From Ophiothrix spiculata (Eukaryota; Echinodermata; Ophiuroidea; Amphilepidida; Ophiotrichidae): 45,866 nt of DNA. Where the stretch lies: assembly GCA_000969725.1 (NCBI GenBank), contig JXSR01S066334.1; one strand, 5' to 3'. This document shows positions 34,701 through 42,503 of the stretch, piece after piece. Position 1 is the stretch's first letter. The number at the start of each line of letters is the position of its first letter. Both the position numbers and the translations under genes were made by a program. Under the pieces are notes generated by a model. That model did no database searches, was not told the DNA's origin, and was given only the letters and a program-made list of their open reading frames with translations.

Positions 34701-37700
34701 TAACAAGCATTGTTTGTATCTGTACTCATTCTTGTCTGTTATCCATTCTCATTTCAGCGTTTCCTTGGAAGCACCCGTCGTAGTGATCGGTGATCGCTCC
34801 TCGTCAATGGGCGTAGCAGTCAGGACCGCAACCATCATTGCCAGCGTCTTATGCGCACTAGCCAAGTCAACGCTGTGCTTCTTCAATGATAGCAACTATG
34901 AGCCCAAGAATATGCCCAGGGATATTACACAGGTAAAAGAGGTGGCCCCAGGTGGGGGGGGTGGGGGGTGGTACGGGTGGATGACTGTGAACCACCAAAC
35001 AATGCACAGGGATATCAAACAGGTTAAGAGGATTTGATCCTTGGAGGGCCCCAGGTGGGGGGGGGGGGATACGGACGGATGACTGTGAACCACCAAACAA
35101 TGCACAGGGATATCAAACAGGTTAAGAGGATTTGATCCTTGGAGGGCCCCAGGTGGGGGTGGGGGGTGGTACGGGTGGATGACTGTGAACCACCAAACAA
35201 TGCACAGGGATATCAAACAGGTAAAGAGGATTGATCCTTGGAGGGCCCCAGGTGTGGGGGTGGTACGGGTGGATGACTGTGATCCACCAAACAATGCCCA
35301 GAGATATCAAANNNNNNNNNNNNNNNNNNNNNNNNNNNNNNNNNNNNNNNNNNNNNNNNNNNNNNNNNNNNNNNNNNNNNNNNNNNNNNNNNNNNNNNNN
35401 NNNNNNNNNNNNNNNNNNNNNNNNNNNNNNNNNNNNNNNNNNNNNNNNNNNNNNNNNTGTAGCCTGCAGTGTAATGGCCGGGGGGAGGGGGGTTAATGTG
35501 ATGGGAGCATAAATTTAGAGAGGATATGTCAGACTCGACGTCATTTTTATGGTATTCGGTTTTTGCAGATGCTTCATCGCATCTTTTCATAATGCAGGAA
35601 TATTGAAAGCTTATTTGGACACCGCTGTATCGCTTGATGCAGAGATATCGTATCGTATGAAGTGTTGTAGATGCATGTGAACCATCCATTACACAAAATC
35701 AATAGCTAGGGCAATTAAGCTGTCTGCATCAAGGGTCACGTAAGTAACTGTTACCCTTCTTACAAATTTCGAAAAAAAAAATAAAAATATCATTGCATTT
35801 TTTAGCCAGCACTTATCAAATTGCGAGTATTTTCCATCAGTGCTGGGAAATAAATGTAACGGTAAATCTACAACGCTTCATGAAGCGATACGATATATTG
35901 CGGCATCAAGAAAACACCGGTTACACTTGATTGAGCATTTAGTCCGGACTGTATTATACATTGGACCAAAATGTCAATAAGAGGGGAGCGTGGCCGAGTG
36001 GTTGAGAGCACGGGACTCGTAATACAGAAGTTGTGGGTTCGAGCCCTAATGGCGGCACTGCCGGTCGGACCATGTCTATCATTGTTTCCTTGGGCAAGAA
36101 ACTTCACTCTAATTGCTCCGTGGTTCGGAAGCCAAGTAAAGTCGTTAGTCCCCTGTGCAAATGTGTATACCTGGTAAGTCTAAAGTCATGTTCATTGATT
36201 CTATTGTTTATCATTGTTTCCTTGGGCAAGAAACTTTACTCTAATTGCTCCATGGTTCGGAAGTCAAGTAAAGTCTTTAGTTCTCTGTGCATACCTAGTT
36301 CTTGCTAGCTCAGTCGGTTAGTTCTCGGACTGTTAAACATAAGATATCGATCGTTTCGCGTTCGAGTCCAGCTGGGAGCTGAGTGTGCAAAAACTGTACA
36401 TTCTATGAGGGTGTGAATTGCTCAAGCTAGGGTTTATATATATGTAGGCCGCAGTAAGCCCTTTGGCCCCAGGGAGTCCAGGTAGTGATTTAACCCAATG
36501 ATTAGAACTGGTCTGTAAAGTGTGCTGAGGCCGTGTGGAATTATAAGTCAGGGGGACCACGTAGTGCACTATAAATCACCTACAATTTATTTATTTATAC
36601 CTGATGAGTCTAGGTCTAAAGTCATGTTCATTGATTCTCTGCAGGTTCTGGACATGGCAATGGAAATCTCGGCTTGTGGGTGCACCTCACCAGCTGCAAG
36701 CTTGTGGCCATATTATGACAAGAAGAAAGTCATCAAGACATTCATTATGGTAACAGATGAAGAGGAGAACACAGACTGCCATGGTCATAGGTGAGTGTTA
36801 GGTTATGAGAAGCTGGGTTGGGATTCGGACCCAGAGCAGGCATGGTCCAGAGGTGGACTTGGACCTGGAATGGGACTGCACCCTGGGGTCAAGACATCTA
36901 GACATTCATTATGGTAACAGATGAAGAGGAGAACACAGACTGCCATGGTCATAGGTGAGTGTTAGGTTATGAGAAGCTGGGTTGGGATTCGGACTGGGCC
37001 CAGAGCAGGCCTGGTCCAGAGGTGGGTTTGGACCTGGAATGGGACTGCACCCTGGGGTCAAGACATCGAGACATTCATTTTGGTAACAGATGAAGAGGAA
37101 AACACAGGCTGCCATGGTCATAGGTGAGTGTTAGGTTATGAGAAGCTGGGTTGGGATTCGGACTGGGCCCAGAGTAGGCCTGGTCCAGAGGTGTGCTTGG
37201 ACCTGGAATGGGACTGCACCCTGGGGTCAAGACATCTAGACATTCATTATGGTAACAGATGAAGAGGAGAACACAGACTGCCATGGTCATAGGTGAGTGT
37301 TAGGTTATGAGAAGCTGGGTTGGGATTCGGACTGGGCCCAAAAAACTAGTTCTGTAGGGTCATTTTTTGGTCTCTTCAGTTCTCTAGACCCCTTTTCAGA
37401 GTCAATCTTCTGTTCCCTAGACTAGGGTTTCAGATATCGGGGCCGCACACCCCTACCAAAACCAAAGTTACGTAGACTGGGCCCTGAGAAGGGGTGGAGT
37501 TAAGGCTGGGGTAGACCTTCAGATGACATAAACCTTTTTTGTACTCCAACTCTCAAACTAATTGCATAAACTATATAAAGGTATACACTTTTAGAAGCAG
37601 ATTTTTACCCTGAACATGATGATCATGATAGTTCTTGACAAAAAATGCCAAGAACCATATTTTTGCCCTAAAAATTTCTGGAAAGCTTAACTAAAATTTG

Positions 37701-39354
37701 CATTTATTCAATGTTGAACTTTTTTCTTTTTGTAATATAGAAACAAATTTCTGGGAAGATTTTTCTCAAATTTTTGATTTCTATCTTAGACTTTAAAAAA
37801 ATGCAAAAAATAGGTTAAAAAATGTAAAACATTCCACCGCTGCCACCAAAATGGCAAGACATTCCTTGTGGTGACCGATGATTCGATGAAGTGGAAAATA
37901 CTGTAGAGTTGCTGTTAACTTCCATAGATTTATGATTTCTTGTTGTCAACATCAAGAAAGGACACCACCATCGTCCAGAACAAGAAATCAGACGTCAGAC
38001 ACAACTCAGACACCCCACGCTTAGGACAGAGAAGGGTTTCTCCGAAATGATTCGACCCAAAAACATGAGTGCTGATGAAATGTTTTAAATTATATTTTCA
38101 AACCCTAATTCACCATTTTCGTGGTCACGCTATACCTGCAACATTATACTTGAGTGCCCCCCCCACCCCTGGTTCTAGGATGTGGCTTGGCCTCAAGGTG
38201 GGATTGGGCCCCCGGTTGGGCCCTGAGAAGAGTGCTGTGGAAATTGGTGAGTGGTCCCCATTATGAGAAACAGGGTTGAAATCTGGGTTGGGCCCTGGGA
38301 TATGCAGCCGCGGATCCAGGGGGAGCGGAAGGGGCGGGCGCCCCCCGCAAAATTGAAATACTCCTGCAAAATCAGCCTAATTTGGGTCAATTTTTTGTCA
38401 TAAAAGCTGAAAAACACACACCCCGCCCCCCGCAAAATTCAGATCCTAGATCTGCGACTGATATGGATGGGTCCTGAAGTAAGGCTGAGTTAGAGACAAG
38501 GCCGGAGGGGTACTCAAGTTTGGTTTTGGTAGGGGTGTGCCGCTGGGAAATTTGAATTACCACTCATGTATACCAATTATCAAGAAAAAGGGACCCATCC
38601 ATAGACCAAATTTCCTCAATTTTGAGTCAAATTTATACAAAAATTCAAATGTTCTATGAAAATTTATGCTACTTTGGCGCAAATTTCTAGATTTTTGTTT
38701 GAAAATTTGCACTAGCACAAATTTTTGAAAATTTAAAAAAACAGACCCATCAAAAATACCACATTTTGCAAAGAAAAGGGACACATTGGCATACCAGACA
38801 GCTCGATTTGGCTACCCAAGTTTGCGCACATCCCCATAATCACTTTTGTAGTCAGTACCCACGGGGGTTAAGACATGGTCACAGATGAACAGAAAAATAC
38901 AGATTGCCATGATCATGAATAAGAAATATACATGGTTACATTATCCGGACAAGCACGGTTTAGCAACCCATTAATTTATTTATATTTGATATTCCAGAGA
39001 TTTTCAAAATTTTCATATTTCTGTCCATCAACATTTTTTTTTTTTAGATTTGCACAATTATTCAAACTGTACCACACTCAAGTCTACCCAGCACGCCTGG
39101 TGTTTGTATCCTTCCTACGCTCCCAGCATAGCAACGCACAAATGCAAACTGCACTCCATGGTGAGGGGTTCACACCACTACAGTTTAGACTGGATCAGTA
39201 CAGACCAGATCTGTGCAAATTGGATAACTTGCTGGGTTTACTAGCGAAGGAAGCCGTCATGGACTTCAAAGAAGAAGTGGATAAGATGGAAGCGGAGATT
39301 GCTGCTGAAAACCTTGCTGACGGCGTCGCTGCCGTAGAAATACAGCAGAAGTAA
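22555..39354 (+). CDS. Ro60-like TROVE/VWA protein with N-terminal RGG box
   Basis: Ten coding exons (22555-22734, 24671-24812, 27379-27629, 28410-28556, 29555-29778, 30597-30724, 32591-32651, 34758-34932, 36645-36790, 39048-39354) join in frame to 586 codons. Ro60 is ~540. Residues 4-29 are an arginine-glycine (RGG/RG) box, an RNA-binding low-complexity type. Residues ~61-377 are helix-rich; SGALSRHIRAWVRQIP and WKRLADLVHLNPKK resemble the Ro60 TROVE stretch (ALRKAIADWY ... LLRLSHLKPS). Residues ~384-550 are a VWA domain with DRSSSM (390-395), T450 and VTDEE (472-476), so all MIDAS metal-binding positions are present. The C-terminus 551-586 is an acidic helix. Known: Ro60 is a ring-shaped RNA-binding protein for Y RNAs and misfolded small RNAs. 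Inferred: an RNA-quality-control or RNP scaffold role. Residue identity to Ro60 is low, so a divergent paralogue is likely. Confidence 0.82.
22848..23578. repeat. Inverted pair of the 'gggggtactc' dispersed repeat
   Basis: The left half (22848-23190) starts near GGGGGGGTACTCAAAAAG and carries TTTTGGTAGGTATGTGC. The right half (23190-23560) reads the same words inverted (GGTCTTGAGGAACTGATTTT-like phrases on the minus strand). Further members lie at 25730-26160, 31925-32050, 32925-33270, 37370-37470 and 38495-38880, most with a CCCCGGG edge. It occupies plus intron 1. Confidence 0.65.
23579..24497. mobile_element. hAT-type non-autonomous element with 8-bp target duplication
   Basis: The ends CAGCGTCCGAAATAA and, inverted, CAGTGTTCAAAATAA agree at 12 of 15 positions and begin CAGNG as hAT elements do. 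An identical GTTAGGGT flanks both sides (23571-23578, 24498-24505). TGCATGTAGA/ACATGCACC words repeat near both ends. No transposase was recognised in its ~0.9 kb. Confidence 0.85.
24498..24578 (+). repeat. Interstitial TTAGGG-like array
   Basis: About a dozen TTAGGG, TTTAGGG and TTAGTG variants run in tandem, with the matching stub at 23566-23578 on the other side of the hAT insertion. It is an imperfect telomere-like tract inside plus intron 1, so not a chromosome end. Confidence 0.8.
24671..24812 (+). CDS. Coding exon 2: start of the helical region
   Basis: The acceptor is tgtttacag and the donor CAAT|gtaagt. It encodes residues 61-107, EEKEVSLEVLLTSDCSFDQH to LVLQKNGTDISQ, plus one base. 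The RYLATLLVLQ helix is typical of the first TROVE/HEAT-like helices. Confidence 0.8.
24858..25233. mobile_element. MITE, GGCCAAAAAA family, diverged left end
   Basis: The interior GTTGTTTGATTGTCCTCCAC and its inverted partner GTGGAGGACAACCAAACAAT match the copy at 44894 closely. The left end is diverged (GGCACC); right flank TTA, left flank TTT. It lies in plus intron 2. Confidence 0.72.
25730..26160. repeat. Dispersed 'AAAGACCCC' repeat
   Basis: The phrase (C)GAAAGACCCCCTATTTTT recurs six or more times, ending at a CCCCCGGGAAATAAGG edge. It is a member of the gggggtactc family, in inverse relation to 19440-19770. The preceding 25234-25729 shows nothing recognisable. Confidence 0.55.
26359..26941. 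mobile_element. Inverted-repeat element, ~583 bp, 'CCCTATNNGAGAC' interior
   Basis: The ends CCAGGGGTAACTGT and, inverted, CCAGGGGTTAACTGTG extend through GGCTAACCACCCG / GGATAACCACCCG (about 36 bp). The interior repeats ATACCCTATNNGAGACC six or seven times. It lies in plus intron 2. Confidence 0.65.
27379..27629 (+). CDS. Coding exon 3: TROVE-like helices
   Basis: The acceptor is atcacctatag and the donor AAG|gtatgt. It encodes residues 108-191: KIRALAAAWARKDHKLSSRF, FGLVEILKALTLLDSGRKI, then a basic stretch (KMKRL, KVKPRKLGKTK) and SDIDNLSVIRPK. The basic loop may contact RNA. The last part of the exon seeds a tandem array. Confidence 0.82.
27560..28230 (+). repeat. Tandem array of the exon 3 3' end and its 5' splice site, ~6 copies
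   Basis: The exon tail GACAATTTGAGTGTCATTAG with CCTAAG|gtatgtgcatgg recurs with starts at 27603 (real exon), 27706, 27810 and 27910 (periods 103, 104, 100). Two more decayed copies lie near 28010 and 28203. Copies 2 and 3 keep gtatgt; copy 4 has gtgtgt; later ones lose the donor. G-rich sequence follows each donor. Confidence 0.82.
28410..28556 (+). CDS. Coding exon 4: best Ro60-like TROVE segment
   Basis: The acceptor is tgtcttttag and the donor AAAAAG|gtatgg; it is 49 whole codons. It encodes GSVSGALSRHIRAWVRQIPA, FYALHYPKEPWKRLADLVH and LNPKK. Human Ro60 has the same order of features (GRALRKAIADWY, AVTKYKQRNGW, KDLLRLSHLKPSS). This is the main reason for the TROVE call. Confidence 0.83.
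28661..28781. mobile_element. Hairpin MITE, 121 bp, near-perfect palindrome
   Basis: Two ~52-bp arms starting GGGGCGGCTTCAAAACTCAA are nearly perfect reverse complements and are flanked by TTA on both sides (28658-28660, 28782-28784). It lies in plus intron 4. The rest of 28785-29554 shows nothing recognisable. Confidence 0.82.
29555..29778 (+). CDS. Coding exon 5: helical region, residues 241-314
   Basis: The acceptor is ctcattatag and the donor CTCTG|gtaagc. It starts DFPNLQWFLPYCFGASAPDT and ends KKRIAQYEAKVDTVL; two bases complete a Trp with the next exon. Intron 5 (29779-30596) has no recognised element beyond A-runs and a weak GGCC-type remnant near 30227. Confidence 0.8.
30597..30724 (+). 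CDS. Coding exon 6: helical region, residues 315-357
   Basis: The acceptor is tatattacag and the donor GATT|gtaagt. It encodes YYEDLVCPEVDEVITERMKS and GLPYGKVMERLLMLRMRD. The phase joins exons 5 and 7. Confidence 0.8.
30778..31464. mobile_element. Outer inverted-repeat element interrupted by a second one
   Basis: The ends ATTTACAGGGGAGACACC and, inverted, ATTTACAGGGGGATACC bracket the element at 30833-31144. TA dinucleotides on both sides could be a mariner-type target but are not decisive. It lies in plus intron 6. Confidence 0.55.
30833..31144. mobile_element. MITE with AGCTGGTTTCAGACTAGC ends, TAA target duplication
   Basis: The inverted ends agree at 17 of 18 bases and are flanked by TAA (30830-30832, 31145-31147). 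The interior is rich in GTCGTGC/GCACGAC words in both directions. It fits a PIF/Harbinger-like MITE. Confidence 0.8.
31508..31800. mobile_element. MITE, GGCCTAAAAAA family, TTA target duplication
   Basis: The ends GGCCTAAAAAAAAAGGTTGT and their inverted partner are flanked by TTA (31505-31507, 31801-31803). The interior GACTTGCCCTTTG is repeated inverted, as are CCGACCGACC words. Confidence 0.75.
31801..32590. repeat. Rest of intron 6: dispersed repeat and simple repeats
   Basis: A CT-rich tract is at 31857-31878 and a gggggtactc-family fragment at 31925-32050 (CCCCGGGGGTGGGTACTC). An AC run lies near 32174. Nothing else is recognised up to the exon 7 acceptor. Confidence 0.5.
32591..32651 (+). 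CDS. Coding exon 7: short link before VWA
   Basis: The acceptor is tttgttctcag and the donor CTCAG|gtaggt. At 61 nt it is the smallest exon, encoding DQPFMEILTGVAQGMLDKL with split codons on both sides (Cys before, Ser after). Confidence 0.78.
32678..32875. repeat. Dispersed poly-G repeat, inverse of 22138
   Basis: It contains GTAGGTCGTTTCATGAATAA, GCACAAAATGCTTGGAAAAC and AAAATCCGCCCCC in the order expected for the inverse of 22138-22280. A gggggtactc-type repeat follows at 32925-33270. Confidence 0.6.
33530..33840 (+). repeat. Two ~160-bp tandem repeats full of AGGTCA
   Basis: Two nearly identical units start at GCTCATAACTC (33530 and 33690). Each holds about seven AGGTCA words, including two back to back (AGGTCAAGGTCA) and pairs 4 or 5 bases apart. 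AGGTCA is the nuclear-receptor half-site. Binding is not shown. Confidence 0.8.
33841..34378. other. Intron 7 DNA, nothing clear
   Basis: Parts resemble 41890-42150 (an AATATCAAAATGG / GACTTACATTTGAAA-like stretch), suggesting an old dispersed repeat. No ends were defined. Confidence 0.35.
34379..34589. mobile_element. MITE with GGGGCGCACCATTAGATTTC ends, TAA target duplication
   Basis: The inverted ends GGGGCGCACCATTAGATTTC and GGGGCGCAACATTAGATTTC are flanked by TAA on both sides (34376-34378, 34590-34592). It is 211 bp, in plus intron 7 just upstream of the VWA exon. Confidence 0.82.
34758..34932 (+). CDS. Coding exon 8: VWA strand 1 and MIDAS DxSxS
   Basis: The acceptor is ctcatttcag and the donor ACACAG|gtaaaa. 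It encodes VSLEAPVVVIGDRSSSMGVA, then TATIIASVLCALAKS and NMPRDITQ. The hydrophobic strand followed by D-R-S-S-S is the metal-binding MIDAS motif. Ro60 has FLLAVDVSASM at this place. Confidence 0.87.
34885..35311 (+). repeat. Tandem array of the exon 8 3' end and its 5' splice site, running into the gap
   Basis: The exon end ATGCCCAGGGATATTACACAG with gtaaaagagg and a G-rich tract is copied with starts near 34999, 35097, 35199 and 35291 (periods 98, 102, 92). Copied exon tails stay open in the original frame (MTVNHQTMHRDIKQ). Donors are gtaaaa (real), gttaag, gttaag and gtaaag. The fifth copy is cut by the gap. Confidence 0.85.
35312..35457. other. Assembly gap (146 N)
   Basis: Unknown bases inside the tandem array. 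The true number of copies is therefore not known. Confidence 1.
35985..36180 (+). mobile_element. tRNA-derived SINE
   Basis: The head has an A-box-like GTGGCCGAGTGGTTGAGAGC, an anticodon-loop-like CTCGTAA and a B box GGGTTCGAGCCC. The body phrase CCTTGGGCAAGAAACTTCAC is common in animal tRNA-derived SINEs. A headless second body copy follows at 36203-36295. Nothing is recognised in 35520-35984. Confidence 0.72.
36298..36606 (+). mobile_element. Second tRNA-derived SINE of another type
   Basis: Head TAGCTCAGTCGGTTAGTTCT (A box), B box CGCGTTCGAGTCCAG, body GTGCTGAGGCCGTGTGGAAT and an ATTTATTTAT tail. A 25-bp direct repeat at 36178-36202 and 36614-36638 brackets the region. The second copy lies against the exon 9 acceptor. 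Confidence 0.68.
36645..36790 (+). CDS. Coding exon 9: VWA MIDAS threonine and aspartate
   Basis: The acceptor is gattctctgcag and the donor CATAG|gtgagt. It encodes VLDMAMEISACGCTSPAASL, then KTFIMVTDEEENTDCHGH. It aligns with Ro60 [20 protein letters not shown] and VFIVFTDNETF. Reading through the donor would meet TGA at once. Confidence 0.87.
36735..38935 (+). repeat. Tandem array of the exon 9 3' end and its 5' splice site
   Basis: Four near-identical units start (ACATTCATT) at 36738 (real exon), 36902, 37071 and 37240 (periods 164, 169, 169). All keep GTGAGT. Decayed pieces of the same unit appear near 37855, 38165-38300 and 38871-38930, with inserted repeats between. Intron parts of the unit are G-rich (GGGTTGGGATTCGG, CCTGGGGTC). 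Confidence 0.85.
38303..38456. mobile_element. Short inverted-repeat element, ~154 bp
   Basis: The ends GCAGCCGCGGATCCAGG and, inverted, GCAGATCTAGGATCTG-like sequence bracket a GC-rich interior with CCCCCGCAAAATT in direct repeat. It sits within the decayed exon 9 array. Confidence 0.5.
39048..39354 (+). CDS. Coding exon 10: VWA end and acidic C-terminus
   Basis: The acceptor follows a T-run (ttttttag). It encodes FAQLFKLYHTQVYPARLVFV, FTPLQFRLDQYRPD, then DFKEEVDKMEAEIAAENLAD and ends VEIQQK before TAA. The ARLVFVSF strand matches Ro60 AKLIVCGM. Confidence 0.85.
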
Positions 39355-39736
39355 CTCCAATAATATTTGGTTGAAAAGGCACTCATGTATAGAAGTTATG
39401 TATGCCCTTGTGAGTTATGAATGCACTATAGAAAAGTAAGCTTAGGACAACTGGTTTTTTGAAAAACATGGCAAGCTTAACAAAGATTGAGATTTATCCT
39501 TCACCAGGACAAAGTTACGCTATGGAATTGGAATAAGTCATTCGCAGGCGAATGGTTTATTCGGGAACGAAAAAATTGCTTATAACTTTACTTTGAGAAA
39601 GTTTCTATCCAAATTACTGGCAGGTTGTATTAATATTTGTATGATGTTATTTTCCATACGTATCAAAAAATTTGTATGCTCCATGGCAAGTGTACTTTGA
39701 AAATCACCATCGTGGCTAATGCCTTTTTTTAAGTAG

Positions 39737-39742
39737 AATAAA
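39737..39742 (+). terminator. Candidate polyadenylation signal AATAAA
   Basis: First AATAAA after the stop codon, giving a 3' UTR of roughly 0.4 kb. Another lies near 40195. The choice between them is not decided by the sequence. Confidence 0.45.
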
Positions 39743-39754
39743 GTCCAGCCCTGT

Positions 39755-42217
39755 CACTTGGACTTTAAAGGTTTTCTTTCCATAGACAATGACTAATTTG
39801 AAAGAAGATCAGGATTTTTAGAAGGGACATACCGTACCGAGTCAAAAAAGTGCTTGAAAAAATGATTTTGAGACCATGAGGTATGAACATGGGCAAAAAC
39901 ATGCATGTTTCATGTCAGATAACTTCTATATATGGGTGCCCACTTTTTGAATGCAATACAGACAATATAACATTTGCGTTCATTGATATTTAACACTGAC
40001 ATCAAATATATAGGCCTACCTCCTTAAACCACTTCTCAAGTATGGCAGCTCTACAAAAATGTAAGTTAAGAATATTTTACAACTCGTCTATATGAAGATA
40101 AGACTAGAAAGCCATTATTCCTTTTGTCTAGCTGCGATTAAATTTGTGGTGCCGGCTGCAATTACATGCACATTATAATTTGACCAAGTCTGTGAATAAA
40201 TATGAAGGAATGTAGATTTTTTCTCTCTCATATCAAACATTGTACATTGTATTGATTAAAGGGGCATTGGACAAAATTTTGAATTTTATTTATGGATGAT
40301 TTAAACTTCATATACTAGAAAATAATAGTCAGTTACCAGATATCGGGAAAATTTTGATCGAAACCTTCAGAAAAGTCAAAAATTTGAATTTTGTTTTGTT
40401 TATTGATTTTGGGTATGAGGCTATTATCTAAATGTATTTATTGATGTTATATATCAAGAAAGAGCCACAGATTTGTTTGTCAAACATTCCTTTCACATCA
40501 TAGATTACAGATAAATCAAAAGAAGTTTGGAGTTTGCATTAGATCTCCTGAGATGGCCATTTTTAAAAAATCAACTATAGAGGGCAGTATTTATCATTGT
40601 CGACAACGATAGTTAAAAATAACAAAATTTCTAAATATTTTGATATAAAGGGTTTGAATTTGGCAATGAAACTTTGCATGCTGTCATTATTACCACTAAT
40701 ACTTCAAATGATGCAAAAATCTCAAAATGCCTTGGGAAATGTTTGAGGATGATGCTGAACTTGTCCAATGCCCTTTTAAAAGATGATGTGCACCAATTAC
40801 AACATGCAGCAAACAGACTGTACCGCAAATGCAATCAGACAAAAGGAATCCAAGTCCGTAAAGAGAACGAGTAGTGCTGGGGTGTACTTACATTGACAAG
40901 GTATACGTATATGTGCCTGCCTTTTGGGGTGCGTTTTCACAGATTTGGTATAGCGATTGGGTGGTTTACATCTCAGATGAAAGAAACGGCCTTGTGGCTC
41001 GCCGGCAACCCTCAATATTTTTTAGCCTTACTAGTGCAATATAAAGAGTAAAGTGTCCACTGACTTTGTAAAAATTAAACTTGTGAACATAAATACTGTT
41101 AGTAGCTTCTTAATTGTCCTCATGTGTAGTAAATTGAGGGCCTGACATTAATGATGCAATTTTTCAAAATGTGGATTTCAATTTCGTATCAACACTGTGA
41201 CTCTAAGAGGTAAAACAGCCCAACTGTTATGAGCCATTATTTCATAGATACCTATTCGTTGCTGTACAGATTATTTATAGTTACTATATCAGACACATTT
41301 TTACTCATATCTCCAAAGCAAAACATGCTTCAGCCATTAATTTCATGTGGAATATTAGAAAAAAGTCAGAAAAAGTTCGAAAGAAAGTTGAAGCAATCTG
41401 CCCAAGCTCCTTAAGAAAAAATAGTACTATCTGGTTCTCTAATTATGCAAAAATTGACTCTGTAATATTGAATAAGAGAATGCAAATATCAATATCTTAA
41501 ACATGCAAAGAATAAAAAAGTTACACACTCCATGGATTCCAATTTGTAAAATCACTGTACCGTATTTTGAAAATAAAGTTATTTTTTTAACAGTTTTTAT
41601 TTTTGATAAATCAAAACCAATGATTTTGAATGGAACTTCTAAATTGTGATGCTGTTATGTAAAAATTAGGTGTTCTCTATTATTTGAGTTTGCTAGAAAG
41701 CAGAAGGGTACAAGAACCATACCCATATTATGCACAAGTTGAAATTGGGATGAAAATGACCTTACCATTACTGTTGTGTGAATCACAATATTTTTTATAA
41801 TCAGGATTGTGTAAATTCTGCTTGTTGACAGATAGCATTTGCTTTAGCCAATCACAATAATGATAAAATTTTTAAATTTTCCATAAGTTAAAGATCCGAT
41901 CACATTATCACCCCCAGGGCTCAACCGGAAGTAGTATATTTTTGTTGTCATAAGTTGCTCATATTTTTCTCAATTTCACAGCTCAGTTATGTTCTGTTTT
42001 GTTCTAAGTTATATATGAAAATAGGTCTATTTATGGTAACCATAATTAATTTTACAAAGTAACATATAGGCAGCTCTGAAATAAAATTTCCCATAAAATC
42101 AAAACAGTTTGACCAATTCAGTCGAAATTTGAAACTCAAGACTTCTTTAGTGGTCATCTTCAATATGATACTGAAAACTTAATTTTGAAAACTCGGACCA
42201 AACTCCTTAAATATCCT
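39755..42217. other. 3' flank, little recognised
   Basis: 40255-40340 matches 20085-20150 (GGCATTGGACAAAATTTTGAA), a dispersed repeat. 41890-42150 partly resembles 33950-34370. No gene was recognised; open frames here are short and unlike any family I know. Confidence 0.4.
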
Positions 42218-42503
42218 GGTCACATAACCTTGCGGCGAGGTTACGATGTGTTTACGGCGTCATACCAGGTAGATTTCAGTGGACACGGACACTGTCCAGA
42301 CGGTGTCCGTAACGCCAGAAGCATGCCGCAAGAATTTAATTCTGAGTTAAAACCTTGCGGCGTGTATACGATGTCTTCAGTTATGGTCTAAAAACCACCA
42401 GAGTCCGACCGGGCATTGCAAGAGCTCGCAAGCATTCATCGGTGTCATACCGGAGTTGCGGCTTTGCATACGCCGGTCGGCGACCGGTGGTTGTGTGATC
42501 AGG
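42218..42503. mobile_element. GC-rich inverted-repeat element, ~286 bp
   Basis: The ends CTGGTCACATAACC and, inverted, CTGATCACACAACC. The interior is GC-rich against AT-rich flanks, with TTGCGGCG words repeated. The family is unknown. 42504-43060 is AT-rich with nothing recognised. Confidence 0.6.

Noticed and set aside
35179-35689. Open frames running across the N gap
   Set aside because: They are translations of N and of tandem-repeat sequence.
42185-42391. GC-rich frame at 42.2 kb as an exon
   Set aside because: It coincides with an inverted-repeat element and lacks splice sites or family similarity.
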